A DNA stretch of 64,000 nucleotides, from contig NC_079888.1 in assembly GCF_029227915.1 (NCBI RefSeq), positions 7,642,501-7,706,500 of the forward strand, written 5' to 3'. Positions 19,075 to 28,823 of the stretch are shown here, piece by piece. Position 1 is the stretch's first letter. Each line of letters opens with the position of its first letter. This DNA comes from Hydractinia symbiolongicarpus. Lineage: Eukaryota > Cnidaria > Hydrozoa > Anthoathecata > Hydractiniidae. Below the pieces are notes generated by a model, which was not told where the DNA came from, ran no database searches, and was given only the letters and a program-made list of their open reading frames with translations. A program made the translations under genes and the position numbers.

Positions 19075-19147
19075 CGCCCAACGTGGGGCTCGAACCCACG
19101 ACCCTGAGATTAAGAGTTTCATGCTCTACCGACTGAGCTAGCCGGGC
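19075..19147 (-). tRNA. tRNA-Lys(CTT)
   Basis: A-C mismatch in the anticodon stem. The spacer on its 3' side is 23 bp short. Confidence 0.85.
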
Positions 19148-19330
19148 TGATTCGTTATTAGGTTCCGTTACTAAAGCTGTCTTGGACTTACGCAACAATT
19201 GACCACACCTTAAATTACTTAAAATTGGGGCACTCGCGTAATCCCACTGTTTGGGCTGGTAAAAGGTTACGTGAGTCGAAACAGGTTCAGCAATGTTAGC
19301 TTTCCATAACGTAGACGTGGTACAGAAACA

Positions 19331-19401
19331 GACGAGGTGGCCGAGTGGTTAAGGCGATCCATTGGGCTCTGCCCGCGTGGGTTCGAATCCCATCTTCGTC
19401 G
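19331..19401 (+). pseudogene. tRNA-Ser without anticodon arm
   Basis: Third copy of the 11-nt deletion seen at 15480. Confidence 0.9.
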
Positions 19402-19408
19402 CACATTC

Positions 19409-19480
19409 GGTTCTATGGTGTAATGGTTAGCACTCTGGACTTTGAATCCAGCGATCCGAGTTCAAATCTCGGTAGAACCT
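19409..19480 (+). tRNA. tRNA-Gln(TTG)
   Basis: Reference sequence. Confidence 0.95.
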
Positions 19481-19685
19481 GACCTTCTTTTTGAATTCTT
19501 ATTTAATCTTTTGTTTAAAAAATACGTGAGGAAAGGCTAATTTAGTTAAAATTGACTAAGCCATATTTGAATGCTTTCAAGTCATTTCTTCAACATTTGC
19601 CAGGTTTATGGCAGAACTCATGCTTAGAGGAGAATTGGTGATTTCCACTGCGCGTTCGTTATGCAATTAAAAGTTTATCAGAAAA

Positions 19686-19758
19686 CGCCCAACGTGGGGC
19701 TCGAACCCACGACCCTGAGATTAAAAGTCTCATGCTCTACCGACTGAGCTAGCCGGGC
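19686..19758 (-). tRNA. tRNA-Lys(TTT)
   Basis: Copy of 17772 with the C34T anticodon change. Confidence 0.9.
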
Positions 19759-20005
19759 TGATTCTTTATTATGTTCCGCCACTAAAGCCGTCTTGGACTT
19801 ACACAACAATTGACCACGGCTATGATTCGTTATTAGGTTCCGCCATTAAAGCCGTCTTGGACTTACACAACAATTGACCACACCTAAGGTTACTTAAAAT
19901 TGGGCGACTCGCGTAATCCTACTGGTTGGGCTGGTAAAAGGTTACGTGAGTCGAAACAGGTTCAGAAATGTTAGCTTTCCATAAAGTAGACGTGGTACAG
20001 AAACA

Positions 20006-20086
20006 GACGAGGTGGCCGAGTGGTTAAGGCGATGGACTGCTAATCCATTGGGCTCTGCCCTCGTGGGTTCGAATCCCACTTGGTCG
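20006..20086 (+). tRNA. tRNA-Ser(GCT), 81 nt variant
   Basis: Like 7963; unlike its block copies it keeps C32. Confidence 0.75.
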
Positions 20087-20093
20087 CACATTC

Positions 20094-20165
20094 GGTTCTA
20101 TGATGTAATGGTTAGCACTCTGGACTTTGAACCCAGCGATCCGAGTTCAAATCTCGGTAGAACCT
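20094..20165 (+). tRNA. tRNA-Gln(TTG), variant
   Basis: G10A and A31-C39 mismatch. Confidence 0.78.
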
Positions 20166-20211
20166 GATTTTCTTTTTGAACTCTGATTTAATCATTTGTT
20201 TAAGAAATGCG

Positions 20212-20247
20212 TGAGGAAGGGATGATTTATGAGGAAGGGATGATTTA
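20212..20247. repeat. 18-bp tandem duplication
   Basis: Copy of 16361 in the third 1,937-bp block. Confidence 0.9.
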
Positions 20248-20388
20248 TCTAAAATTGACTAAGCCATATTTAAATGCTTCCAAGTCATTTCTTCAAAATT
20301 TGCCAGGTTTATGGCAGAACTCATGCTTAGAGGAGAATTGGTGATTTCCACGGCGCGTTCGTAATGCAATTAAAAGTTTATTAGAAAA

Positions 20389-20461
20389 CGCCCAACGTGG
20401 GGCTCGAACCCACGACCCTGAGATTAAGAGTCTCATGCTCTACCGACTGAGCTAGCCGCGC
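20389..20461 (-). tRNA. tRNA-Lys(CTT)
   Basis: G3-G70 mismatch. Confidence 0.82.
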
Positions 20462-20644
20462 TGATTCGTTATTAGGTTCCGCCATTAAAGCCGTCTTGGA
20501 CTTACACAACAATTGACCACGCCTAAGATTACTTAAAATTGGGCCACTCGCGTAATCCTACTGTTTGGGCTGGTAAACAGTTACGTGAGTCAAAACAGGT
20601 TCAGAAATGTTAGCTTTCCATAAAGTAGACGTGGTACAGAAACA

Positions 20645-20726
20645 GACGAGGTGGCCGAGTGGTTAAGGCGATGGACTGCTAATCCATTGGGCTCTGCCCG
20701 CGTGGGTTCGAATCCCATCTTCGTCG
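20645..20726 (+). tRNA. tRNA-Ser(GCT)
   Basis: Reference sequence. Confidence 0.95.
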
Positions 20727-20733
20727 CACATTC

Positions 20734-20805
20734 GGTTCTATGGTGTAATGGTTAGCACTCTGGACTTTGAATCCAGCGATCCGAGTTCAACTCTCGGTAG
20801 AACCT
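20734..20805 (+). tRNA. tRNA-Gln(TTG)
   Basis: A59C only. Confidence 0.93.
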
Positions 20806-21011
20806 GACCTTCCTTTTTAATTCTGATTTAATCTTTTTTTTGAAAAATACGTGAGGGAAAGGCTGCTTTATTCAAAATTGACTAAGCCATATTTGAATGC
20901 TTTCAAGTCATTTCTTCAAAATTTGCCAGGTTTATGGCAGAACTCATGCTTAGAGGGGAATTGGTGATTTCCACGGCGCGTTCGTAATGCAATTAAAAGT
21001 GTATCAGAAAA

Positions 21012-21084
21012 CGCCCAACGTGGGGCTCGAACCCACGACCCTGAGATTAAGAGTCTCATGCTCTACCGACTGAGCTAGCCGGGC
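21012..21084 (-). tRNA. tRNA-Lys(CTT)
   Basis: Reference sequence. Confidence 0.95.
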
Positions 21085-21267
21085 TGATTCGTTATTAGGT
21101 TCCGTTACTAAAGCTGTCTTGGACTTACGCAACAATTGACCACACCTTAAATTACTTAAAATTGGGGCACTCGCGTAATCCCACTGTTTGGGCTGGTAAA
21201 AGGTTACGTGAGTCGAAACAGGTTCAGCAATGTTAGCTTTCCATAACGTAGACGTGGTACAGAAACA

Positions 21268-21338
21268 GACGAGGTGGCCGAGTGGTTAAGGCGATCCATT
21301 GGGCTCTGCCCGCGTGGGTTCGAATCCCATCTTCGTCG
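21268..21338 (+). pseudogene. tRNA-Ser without anticodon arm
   Basis: Fourth copy of the 11-nt deletion seen at 15480. Confidence 0.9.
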
Positions 21339-21345
21339 CACATTC

Positions 21346-21417
21346 GGTTCTATGGTGTAATGGTTAGCACTCTGGACTTTGAATCCAGCGATCCGAGTTC
21401 AAATCTCGGTAGAACCT
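21346..21417 (+). tRNA. tRNA-Gln(TTG)
   Basis: Reference sequence. Confidence 0.95.
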
Positions 21418-21622
21418 GACCTTCTTTTTGAATTCTTATTTAATCTTTTGTTTAAAAAATACGTGAGGAAAGGCTAATTTAGTTAAAATTGACTAAGCCA
21501 TATTTGAATGCTTTCAAGTCATTTCTTCAACATTTGCCAGGTTTATGGCAGAACTCATGCTTAGAGGAGAATTGGTGATTTCCACTGCGCGTTCGTTATG
21601 CAATTAAAAGTTTATCAGAAAA

Positions 21623-21695
21623 CGCCCAACGTGGGGCTCGAACCCACGACCCTGAGATTAAGAGTCTCATGCTCTACCGACTGAGCTAGCCGGGC
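21623..21695 (-). tRNA. tRNA-Lys(CTT)
   Basis: Reference sequence. Confidence 0.95.
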
Positions 21696-21878
21696 TGATT
21701 CTTTATTATGTTCCGCCACTAAAGCCGTCTTGGACTTACACAACAATTGACCACGGCTAAGATTACTTAAAATTGGGCCACTCGCGTAATCCTACTGTTT
21801 GGGCTGGTAAACCTTTACGTGAGTCAAAACAGGTTCAGCAATATTAGCTTTCCATAAAGTAGACGTGGTACAGAAACA

Positions 21879-21960
21879 GACGAGGTGGCCGAGTGGTTAA
21901 GGCGATGGACTGCTAATCCATAAGGCTCTGCCCGCGTGGGTTCGAATCCCATCTTCGTCG
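21879..21960 (+). tRNA. tRNA-Ser(GCT)
   Basis: Variable arm starts CATAAGGC, losing one G-C pair. Confidence 0.9.
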
Positions 21961-21967
21961 CGCATTC

Positions 21968-22039
21968 GGTTCTATGGTGTAATGGTTAGCACTCTGGACT
22001 TTGAATCCAGCGATCCGAGTTCAAATCTCGGTAGAAGCT
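21968..22039 (+). tRNA. tRNA-Gln(TTG)
   Basis: C71G mismatch near the acceptor tip. Confidence 0.85.
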
Positions 22040-22244
22040 GACCTTCTTTTTGAATTCTTATTTAATCTTTTGTTTAAAAAATACGTGAGGAAAGGCTAAT
22101 TTAGTTAAAATTGACTAAGCCATATTTGAATGCTTTCAAGTCATTTCTTCAACATTTGCCAGGTTTATTGCAGAACTTATGCTTAGAGGAGAATTGGTGA
22201 TTTCCACGGCGCGTTCGTAATGCAATTAAAAGTTTATCAGAAAA

Positions 22245-22317
22245 CGCCCAACGTGGGGCTCGAACCCACGACCCTGAGATTAAGAGTCTCATGCTCTACC
22301 GACTGAGCTAGCCGGGC
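22245..22317 (-). tRNA. tRNA-Lys(CTT)
   Basis: Reference sequence. Confidence 0.95.
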
Positions 22318-22500
22318 TGATTCGTTATTAGGTTCCGCCATTAAAGCCGTCTTGGACTTACACAACAATTGACCACGCCTAAGATTACTTAAAATTGGGC
22401 CACTCGCGTAATCCTACTGTTTGGGCTGGTAAACACTTACGTGAGTCAAAACAGGTTCAGAAATGTTAGCTTTCCATAAAGTAGACGTGGTACAGAAACA

Positions 22501-22582
22501 GACGAGGTGGCCGAGTGGTTAAGGCGATGGACTGCTAATCCATTGGGCTCTGCCCGCGTGGGTTTGAATCCCATCTTCGTCG
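22501..22582 (+). tRNA. tRNA-Ser(GCT)
   Basis: C56T in the T loop, which weakens the B box. Confidence 0.85.
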
Positions 22583-22589
22583 CACATTC

Positions 22590-22661
22590 GGTTCTATGGT
22601 GTAATGGTTAGCACTCTGGACTTTGAATCCAGCGATCCGAGTTCAACTCTCGGTAGAACCT
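22590..22661 (+). tRNA. tRNA-Gln(TTG)
   Basis: A59C only. Confidence 0.93.
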
Positions 22662-22867
22662 GACCTTCCTTTTTAATTCTGATTTAATCTTTTTTTTGAA
22701 AAATACGTGAAGGAAAGGCTGATTTATTCAAAATTGACTAAGCCATATTTGAATGCTTTCAAGTCATTTCTTCAAAATTTGCCAGGTTTATGGCAGAACT
22801 CATGCTTAGAGGGGAATTGGTGATTTCCACGGCGCGTTCATAATGCAATTAAAAGTGCAGCAGAAAA

Positions 22868-22940
22868 CGCCCATTGTGGAGCTCGAATCCACGACCCTGA
22901 GATTAAGAGTCTCATGCTCTACCGACTGAGCTAGCCGGGA
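22868..22940 (-). tRNA. tRNA-Lys(CTT), compensated T stem
   Basis: Class of 7084 with G1T, so the first acceptor pair is lost. Confidence 0.68.
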
Positions 22941-23123
22941 TGATACGTTATTAGGTTCCGCCATTAAAGCCGTCTTGGACTTACACAACAATTGACCACG
23001 GCAAAGATTACTTAAAATTGGGCCACTCGCGTAATGCTACTGTTTGGGCTGGTAAACCTTTACGTGAGTCAAAACAGGTTCAGCAATGTTAGCTTTCCAT
23101 AAAGTAGACGTGGTACAGAAACA

Positions 23124-23205
23124 GACGAGGTGGCCGAGTGGTTAAGGCGATGGACTGCTAATCCATAGGGCTCTGCCCGCGTGGGTTCGAATCCCATCTT
23201 CGTCG
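23124..23205 (+). tRNA. tRNA-Ser(GCT)
   Basis: CATAGGG form; all stems pair. Confidence 0.94.
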
Positions 23206-23212
23206 CACATTC

Positions 23213-23284
23213 GGTTCTATGGTGTAATGGTTAGCACTCTGGACTTTGAATCCAGCGATCCGAGTTCAAATCTCGGTAGAACCT
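23213..23284 (+). tRNA. tRNA-Gln(TTG)
   Basis: Reference sequence. Confidence 0.95.
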
Positions 23285-23489
23285 GACCTTCTTTTTGAAT
23301 TCTTATTTAATCTTTTGTTTAAAAAATACGTGTGGAAAGGCTAATTTAGTTAAAATTGACTAAGCCATATTTGAATGCTTTCAAGTCATTTCTTCAAAAT
23401 TTGCCAGGTTTATGGCAGAACTCATGCTTAGAGGGGAATTGGTGATTTCCACGGCGCGTTCATAATGCAATTAAAAGTGCAGCAGAAGA

Positions 23490-23562
23490 CGCCCATTGTG
23501 GAGCTCGAATCCACGACCCTGAGATTAAGAGTCTCATGCTCTACCGACTGAGCTAGCCGGGC
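23490..23562 (-). tRNA. tRNA-Lys(CTT), terminator broken
   Basis: Class of 7084; the T4 terminator reads TCTT, so termination should shift downstream. Confidence 0.75.
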
Positions 23563-23729
23563 TGATACGTTATTAGGTTCCGCCATTAAAGCCGTCTTGG
23601 ACTTACAGAACAATTGACCACGGCTAAGATTACTTAAAATTGGGCCACTCGCGTAATCCTACTGTTTGGGCTGGTAAACCTTTACGTGAGTCAAAACAGG
23701 TTCAGCAATGTAGACGTGGTACAGACACA

Positions 23730-23811
23730 GACGAGGTGGCCGAGTGGTTAAGGCGATGGACTGCTAATCCATAGGGCTCTGCCCGCGTGGGTTCGAATCC
23801 CATCTTCGTCG
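23730..23811 (+). tRNA. tRNA-Ser(GCT)
   Basis: CATAGGG form. The 5' flank lacks TTAGCTTTCCATAAAG. Confidence 0.93.
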
Positions 23812-23818
23812 CACATTC

Positions 23819-23890
23819 GGTTCTATGGTGTAATGGTTAGCACTCTGGACTTTGAATCCAGCGATCCGAGTTCAAATCTCGGTAGAACCT
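23819..23890 (+). tRNA. tRNA-Gln(TTG)
   Basis: Reference sequence. Confidence 0.95.
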
Positions 23891-24095
23891 GACCTTCTTT
23901 TTGAATTCTTATTTAATCTTTTGTTTAAAAAATACGTGAGGAAAGGCTAATTTAGTTAAAATTGACTAAGCCATATTTGAATGCTTTCAAGTCATTTCTT
24001 CAACATTTGCCAGGTTTATGGCAGAACTCATGCTTAGAGGGGAATTGGTGATTTCCACGGCGCGTTCATAATGCAATTAAAAGTAAAGCAGAAAA

Positions 24096-24161
24096 CGCCC
24101 AACGTGGGGCTCGAACCCACGACCTTGAGACTCTCTGCTCTACCGACTGAGCTAGCCGGGC
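24096..24161 (-). pseudogene. tRNA-Lys without anticodon
   Basis: It is 66 nt; 7 bases of the anticodon arm including CTT are missing (compare the intact relative at 42206). Confidence 0.85.
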
Positions 24162-24344
24162 TGATTCGTTATTACGTTCCGCCATTAAAGCCGTCTTGGA
24201 CTTACGCAACAATTGACCACACCTTAAATTACTTAAAATTGGGCCACTCGCGTAATCCTACTGTTTGGGCTGGTAAAAGGTTACGTGAGTCGAAAAAGGT
24301 TCAGCAATGTTAGCTTTCCATAAAGTAGACGTCGTACAGAAACA

Positions 24345-24426
24345 GACGAGGTGGCCGAGTGGTTAAGGCGATCGACTGCTAATCCTTCGGGCTCCGCACG
24401 CGTAGGTTCGAATCACATCTTCGTCG
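24345..24426 (+). tRNA. tRNA-Ser(GCT), degenerate
   Basis: Anticodon stem (ATCGA/TCCTT), variable arm (CCGCACGC) and T stem are all damaged. Confidence 0.6.
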
Positions 24427-24433
24427 CACATGC

Positions 24434-24505
24434 GGTTCTATGGTGAAATGGTTAGCACTCTGGGCTTTGAATCCAGCGATCCGAGTTCAAATCTCGGTAG
24501 AACCT
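24434..24505 (+). tRNA. tRNA-Gln(TTG)
   Basis: A-box change TGGTGAAATGG and a G31-U39 wobble. Confidence 0.85.
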
Positions 24506-24711
24506 GCCCTTCTTTTTGAATTCTTTTTTAATCTTTTGCTTAACAAATACGTGAGGGAAAGGCTGATTTATTTAAAATTGAATAAGCCATATTTGAATGC
24601 TTTCAAGTCATTTCTTCAACATTTGCCAGGTTTATGGAAGAACTCATGCTTAGAGGAGAATTGGTGATTTCCACGGCGCGTTCGTAATACAATTAAAAGT
24701 GTATCAAAAAA

Positions 24712-24784
24712 CGCCCAACGTGGGGCTCGAACCCACGACCCTGAGATTAAGAGTCTCATGCTCTACCGACTGAGCCAGCCGGGC
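24712..24784 (-). tRNA. tRNA-Lys(CTT)
   Basis: Reference except A9G (TGGCTC). Confidence 0.93.
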
Positions 24785-25076
24785 TGATTCGGTATTAGGT
24801 TCCGCCATTAAAGGCGTCTTGGACTTACGCAACAATTGACCACACCTTAAATTACTTAAAATTGGGCCACTCGCTTAATCCTACTGTTTGGGCTGGTAAA
24901 AGGTTACGTGAGTCGAAACAGGTTCAGCAAAACTTACGCAACAATTGACCACACCTTAATTTACTTAAAATTGGACCACTCGCGTAATCCTACTGTTTGG
25001 GCTGGTAAAAGGTTACGTGAGTCGAAACAGGTTCAACAATGTTAGCTTTCCATAAAGTGGACGTGGTATATAAACA
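24785..25076. repeat. Doubled Lys-Ser spacer
   Basis: The spacer is 292 bp instead of about 181 because about 110 bp including the hairpin are repeated. The junction reads GTTCAGCAAAACTTACGCAA near 24923-24942. Confidence 0.9.
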
Positions 25077-25157
25077 GACGAGGTGGCCGAGTGGTTAAGG
25101 CGATGGACTGCTAATCCATTGGCCTCTGCCCGCGTGGGTTCGAATCCCACTTCGTCG
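25077..25157 (+). tRNA. tRNA-Ser(GCT), 81 nt
   Basis: Position 65 is missing and the variable arm reads GGCCTCTGCCC; acceptor intact. Confidence 0.8.
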
Positions 25158-25164
25158 CACATTC

Positions 25165-25236
25165 GGTTCTATGATGTAATGGTTAGCACTCTGGACTTTG
25201 AACCCAGCGATGCGAGCTCAAATCTTGGTAGAATCT
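25165..25236 (+). tRNA. tRNA-Gln(TTG), degenerate
   Basis: G10A, A31-C39, altered T arm (GCGAGCTC) and C71T. Confidence 0.6.
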
Positions 25237-25440
25237 GATTTTCTTTTTGAACTCTGATTTAATCATTTGTTTAAGAAATGCGTGAGGAAGGGATAATTTA
25301 TCTAAAATTGACTAAGCCATATTTGAATGCTTTCCAGTCATTTCTTCCAAATTTGCCAGGTTTTGGCAGAACTCATGCTTAGAGGGGAATTGGTGATTTC
25401 TAAGGCGCGTGAGTAATGCAATTAAAAGTGTATCAGAAAA

Positions 25441-25513
25441 CTCCCAACGTGGGGCCCGAACCCACAACCCTACGATGAAGAGTCTCATGCTGTACCGACT
25501 GCGCTAGCCGGGC
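25441..25513 (-). pseudogene. tRNA-Lys-like(CTT), degenerate class
   Basis: A 73-nt relative with GCGC/CAGC D stem, TGAGA/TCGTA anticodon stem, A37C and C72A. Four or more pairs are lost but CTT is kept. The class recurs at seven other loci. Confidence 0.65.
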
Positions 25514-25696
25514 CGATTCGTTATTAGATTCCGCCGTTAAAGCCGTCTTGGACTTACGCAACAATTGACCACGCCTAAGATTATTTAAAATTGGGCCACT
25601 CGCGTAATCCTACTGTTTGAGCTGGTAAAAGGTTACGTGAGTCGAAACAGGTTCAGAAATGTTAGCTTTCCATAAAGTAGACGTGGTACAGAAACA

Positions 25697-25778
25697 GACG
25701 AGGTGGCCGAGTGGTTAAGGCGATGGAATGCTAATCCATTGGGCTCTGCCCGCGTGGGTTCGAATCCCATCTTCGTCG
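25697..25778 (+). tRNA. tRNA-Ser(GCT)
   Basis: C32A in the anticodon loop; otherwise reference. Confidence 0.9.
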
Positions 25779-25785
25779 CACATTC

Positions 25786-25857
25786 GCTTCTATGGTGTAA
25801 TAGTTAGCCCTCTGGACTTTGAATTCAGCGATCCGAGTTCAAATCTCGGTAGAACCT
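25786..25857 (+). tRNA. tRNA-Gln(TTG), variant
   Basis: G2C mismatch, G18A, D-stem change and a G30-U40 wobble. Confidence 0.7.
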
Positions 25858-26063
25858 GACCTTCTTTTTGAATTCTTTTTTAATCTTTTGTTTAACAAAT
25901 ACGTGAGGGAAAGGCTGATTTATTTAAAATTGACTAAGCCATATTTGAATGCTTTCAAGTCATATCTTCAACATTTTCCAGGTTTGTGGCAGAACTCATG
26001 CTTAGAGGAGAATTGGTGATTTCCACGGCGCGTTCGTAATGCAATTAAAAGTGTATCAGAAAA

Positions 26064-26136
26064 CGCCCAACGTGGGGCTCGATCCCACAAACCTGAGATT
26101 AAGAGTCTCATGCTCTACCGACTGAGCTTATCGGGC
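26064..26136 (-). tRNA. tRNA-Lys(CTT), degenerate
   Basis: Acceptor GCCCGAT, lost T8 and a T-arm change (GATCCC). Confidence 0.6.
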
Positions 26137-26319
26137 CTCTTCGTTATTATGTTCCGCCATTAAAGCCGTCTTGGACTTACACAACAATTGACCATGCCTA
26201 AGATTACTTAAAATTGGGCCACTCGCGTAATCCTACTGTTTGGGCTGGTAAAAGGTTACGCAAGTCAAAACAGCTTCAGCAATGTTAGATTTCCATAAAG
26301 TAGACGTGGTACAGAAACA

Positions 26320-26401
26320 GACGAGGTGGCCGAGTGGTTAAGGCGACGGACTGCTAATCCTTTGGGCTCTGCCCGCGTGGGTTCGAATCGCATCTTCGTC
26401 G
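26320..26401 (+). tRNA. tRNA-Ser(GCT), variant
   Basis: ACGGA/TCCTT anticodon stem mismatch and C-to-G in the T stem. Confidence 0.72.
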
Positions 26402-26408
26402 CACATTC

Positions 26409-26480
26409 GGTTCTATGGTGTAATGGTTAGCACTCTGGACTTTGAATCCAGCGATCCGAGTTCAACTCTCGGTAGAACCT
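26409..26480 (+). tRNA. tRNA-Gln(TTG)
   Basis: A59C only. Confidence 0.93.
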
Positions 26481-26686
26481 GACCTTCTTTTTGAATTTTG
26501 ATTTAATCTTTTGTTTGAAAAATACGTGAGGGAAAGGCTGATATATTCAAAATTGAATAAGCCATATTTGAATGCTTTCAAGTCATTTCTTCAACATTTG
26601 CCAGGTTTATGGCAGAACTTATGCTTAGTGGAGAATTGGTGATTTGCACGGCGCGTTCGTAATACAATTAAAAGTGTATCAAAAAA

Positions 26687-26759
26687 CGCCCAACGTGGGG
26701 CTCGAACCCACGACCCTGAGATTAAGAGTCTCATGCTCTACCGACTTAGCCAGCCGGGT
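26687..26759 (-). tRNA. tRNA-Lys(CTT), variant
   Basis: G1A breaks pair 1-72 and C13A breaks the last D-stem pair. The class recurs in this region. Confidence 0.75.
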
Positions 26760-27051
26760 TGATTCGGTATTAGGTTCCGCCATTAAAGCCGTCTTGGACT
26801 TACGCAACAATTGACCACACCTTAAATTACTTAAAATTGGGCCACTCGCGTAATCCTACTGTTTGGTTTGGTAACAGGTTACGTGAGTCGAAACAGGTTC
26901 AGCAAAACTTACGCAACAATTAACCACACCTAAGATTACTTAAAATTGGGCCACTCGCGTAATCCTACTGTTTGGGCTGGTAAAAGGTTACGCAAGTCAA
27001 AACAGGTTCAGCAATGTTAGATTTCCATAAAGTAGACGTGGTACAGAAACA
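26760..27051. repeat. Doubled Lys-Ser spacer
   Basis: Same duplication and junction as at 24785. Confidence 0.9.
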
Positions 27052-27133
27052 GACGAGGTGGCCGAGTGGTTAAGGCGATGGACTGCTAATCCTTTGGGCT
27101 CTGCCTGCGTGGGTTCGAATCCCATCTTCGTCG
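27052..27133 (+). tRNA. tRNA-Ser(GCT), variant
   Basis: T28-T42 mismatch (CCTTTGGG) and GCCTGC in the variable arm. Confidence 0.8.
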
Positions 27134-27140
27134 CACATTC

Positions 27141-27212
27141 GGTTCTATGGTGTAATGGTTAGCACTCTGGACTTTGAATCCAGCGATCCGAGTTTAACTC
27201 TCGGTAGAACCT
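27141..27212 (+). tRNA. tRNA-Gln(TTG)
   Basis: C56T and A59C in the T loop. No Lys follows. Confidence 0.85.
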
Positions 27213-27380
27213 GACCTTCTTTTTGAATTCTGATTTAATCTTTTGTTTGAAAAATACGTGAGGGAAAGGCTGATATATTCAAAATTAACTAAGCCATATT
27301 TTGGGCTGGTAAAAAGTTACGTGAGTCGAAACAGGTTCAGCAATGTTAGCTTTCCATGGAGTAGACGTCGTACAGAAACA
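27213..27380. other. Deletion junction, Lys gene absent
   Basis: The Gln-Lys spacer runs from GCCATATTTT straight into GGGCTGG of the Lys-Ser spacer near 27302, removing Lys and both flanks. Confidence 0.9.
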
Positions 27381-27462
27381 GACGAGGTGGCCGAGTGGTT
27401 AAGGCGATGGACTGCTAATCCTTCGGGCTCTGCCCGCGTGGGTTCGAATCACATCTTCGTCG
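27381..27462 (+). tRNA. tRNA-Ser(GCT), variant
   Basis: CCTTCGG with T28-T42 mismatch and a G52-A62 T-stem mismatch (ATCACAT). Confidence 0.78.
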
Positions 27463-27469
27463 CACATGC

Positions 27470-27541
27470 GGTTCTATGGTGTAATGGTTAGCACTCTGGA
27501 CTTTGAATCCAGCGATCCGAGATCAAATCTCGGTAGAACCT
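27470..27541 (+). tRNA. tRNA-Gln(TTG)
   Basis: Reference except T54A in the T loop. Confidence 0.88.
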
Positions 27542-27747
27542 GACCTTCTTTTTGAATTCTTTTTTAATCTTTTGTTTAACAAATACGTGAGGGAAAGGCT
27601 GATTTATTTAAAATTGAATAAGCCATATTTGAATGCTTTCAAGTCATTTCTTCAACATTTTCCAGGTTTATGGCAGAACTTATGCTTAGTGGAGAATTGG
27701 TGATTTCCACGGCGCGTTCGTAATACAATTAAAAGTGTATCAAAAAA

Positions 27748-27820
27748 CGCCCAACGTGGGGCTCGAACCCACGACCCTGAGATTAAGAGTCTCATGCTCT
27801 ACCGACTTAGCCAGCCGGGT
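27748..27820 (-). tRNA. tRNA-Lys(CTT), variant
   Basis: Class of 26687. Confidence 0.75.
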
Positions 27821-28112
27821 TGATTCGGTATTAGGTTCCGCCATTAAAGCCGTCTTGGACTTACGCAACAATTGACCACACCTTAAATTACTTAAAATTG
27901 GGCCACTTGCGTAATCCTACTGTTTGGGCTGGTAACAGGTTACGTGAGTCGAAACAGGTTCAGCAAAACTTACGCAACAATTGACCACACCTTAAATTAC
28001 TTAAAATTGGGCCAGTCGCGTAATCCTACTGTTTGGGCTGATAAAAGGTTACGTGAGTCGAAACAGGTTCAGCAATGTTAGCTTTCCATAGAGTAGACGT
28101 CGTAACGAAAAA
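27821..28112. repeat. Doubled Lys-Ser spacer
   Basis: Same duplication. Confidence 0.9.
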
Positions 28113-28194
28113 GACGAGGTGGCCGAGTGGTTAAGGCGATGGACTGCTAATCCTTCGGGCTGTGCCCGCGTGGGTTCGAATCACATCTTCGTCG
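28113..28194 (+). tRNA. tRNA-Ser(GCT), variant
   Basis: Like 27381, with GGGCTGTGCCC variable arm. Confidence 0.78.
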
Positions 28195-28201
28195 CACATG
28201 C

Positions 28202-28273
28202 GGTTCTATGGTGTAATGGTTAGCACTCTGGACTTGGAATCCAGCGATCCGAGTTCAAATCTTGGTAGAACCT
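28202..28273 (+). tRNA. tRNA-Gln body with Pro anticodon TGG
   Basis: The anticodon loop reads CTTGGAA, so T35G turns TTG into TGG (CCA, proline). Stems are otherwise intact apart from a G-U in the T stem. Related copies at 30909 and 33618 keep TTG. Confidence 0.85.
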
Positions 28274-28479
28274 GACCTTTTTTTTGAATTCTTTTTTAAT
28301 CTTTTGTTTAACAAATACGTGAGGGAAAGGCTGATTTATTTAAAATTGACTAAGCCATATTTGAATGCTTTCAAGTCATTTCTTCAACATTTGCAAGGTT
28401 TATGGCAGAACTCATGCTTAGAGGAGAATTGGTGATTTCCACGGCGCGTTCGTAATGCAATTAAAAGTGTATCAGAAAA

Positions 28480-28552
28480 CGCCCAACGTGGGGCTCGAAC
28501 CCACGACCCTGAGATTAAGAGTTTCATGCTCTACCGACTGAGCTAGCCGGGC
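28480..28552 (-). tRNA. tRNA-Lys(CTT)
   Basis: A-C mismatch in the anticodon stem. Confidence 0.85.
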
Positions 28553-28735
28553 TGATTCGTTATTAGGTTCCGCCATTAAAGCCGTCTTGGACTTACGCAA
28601 GAATTGACCACACCTAAGATTACTTAAAATTGGGCCACTCGCGTAATCCTACTGTTTGGGCTGGTAAAAGGTTACGTGAGTCGAAACAGGTTCAACATTG
28701 TTAGCTTTCCATAAAGTGGACGTGGTATATAAACA

Positions 28736-28816
28736 GACGAGGTGGCCGAGTGGTTAAGGCGATGGACTGCTAATCCATTGGCCTCTGCCCGCGTGGGTTC
28801 GAATCCCACTTCGTCG
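28736..28816 (+). tRNA. tRNA-Ser(GCT), 81 nt
   Basis: Same as 25077. Confidence 0.8.
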
Positions 28817-28823
28817 CACATTC

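Larger units (their letters stand above)
14857..21760. repeat. 1,937-bp higher-order repeat, about 3.5 copies
   Basis: Copies begin at the Ser genes 14857, 16794, 18731 and 20645. The third copy is 1,914 bp because 23 bp are missing before its first Lys (near 19045). Each copy has three units, and the second unit has a Ser without anticodon arm. Each complete copy also contains a 64-bp direct duplication in the Lys-Ser spacer (first seen at 15909-15972 and 15973-16036). Confidence 0.9.

Noticed and set aside
24440-24667. Open reading frames of 66 to 75 codons on the + strand starting in Gln
   Set aside because: They begin in the Gln anticodon region and run through the AT-rich spacer. They recur only because the DNA repeats, and no start context or domain supports them.
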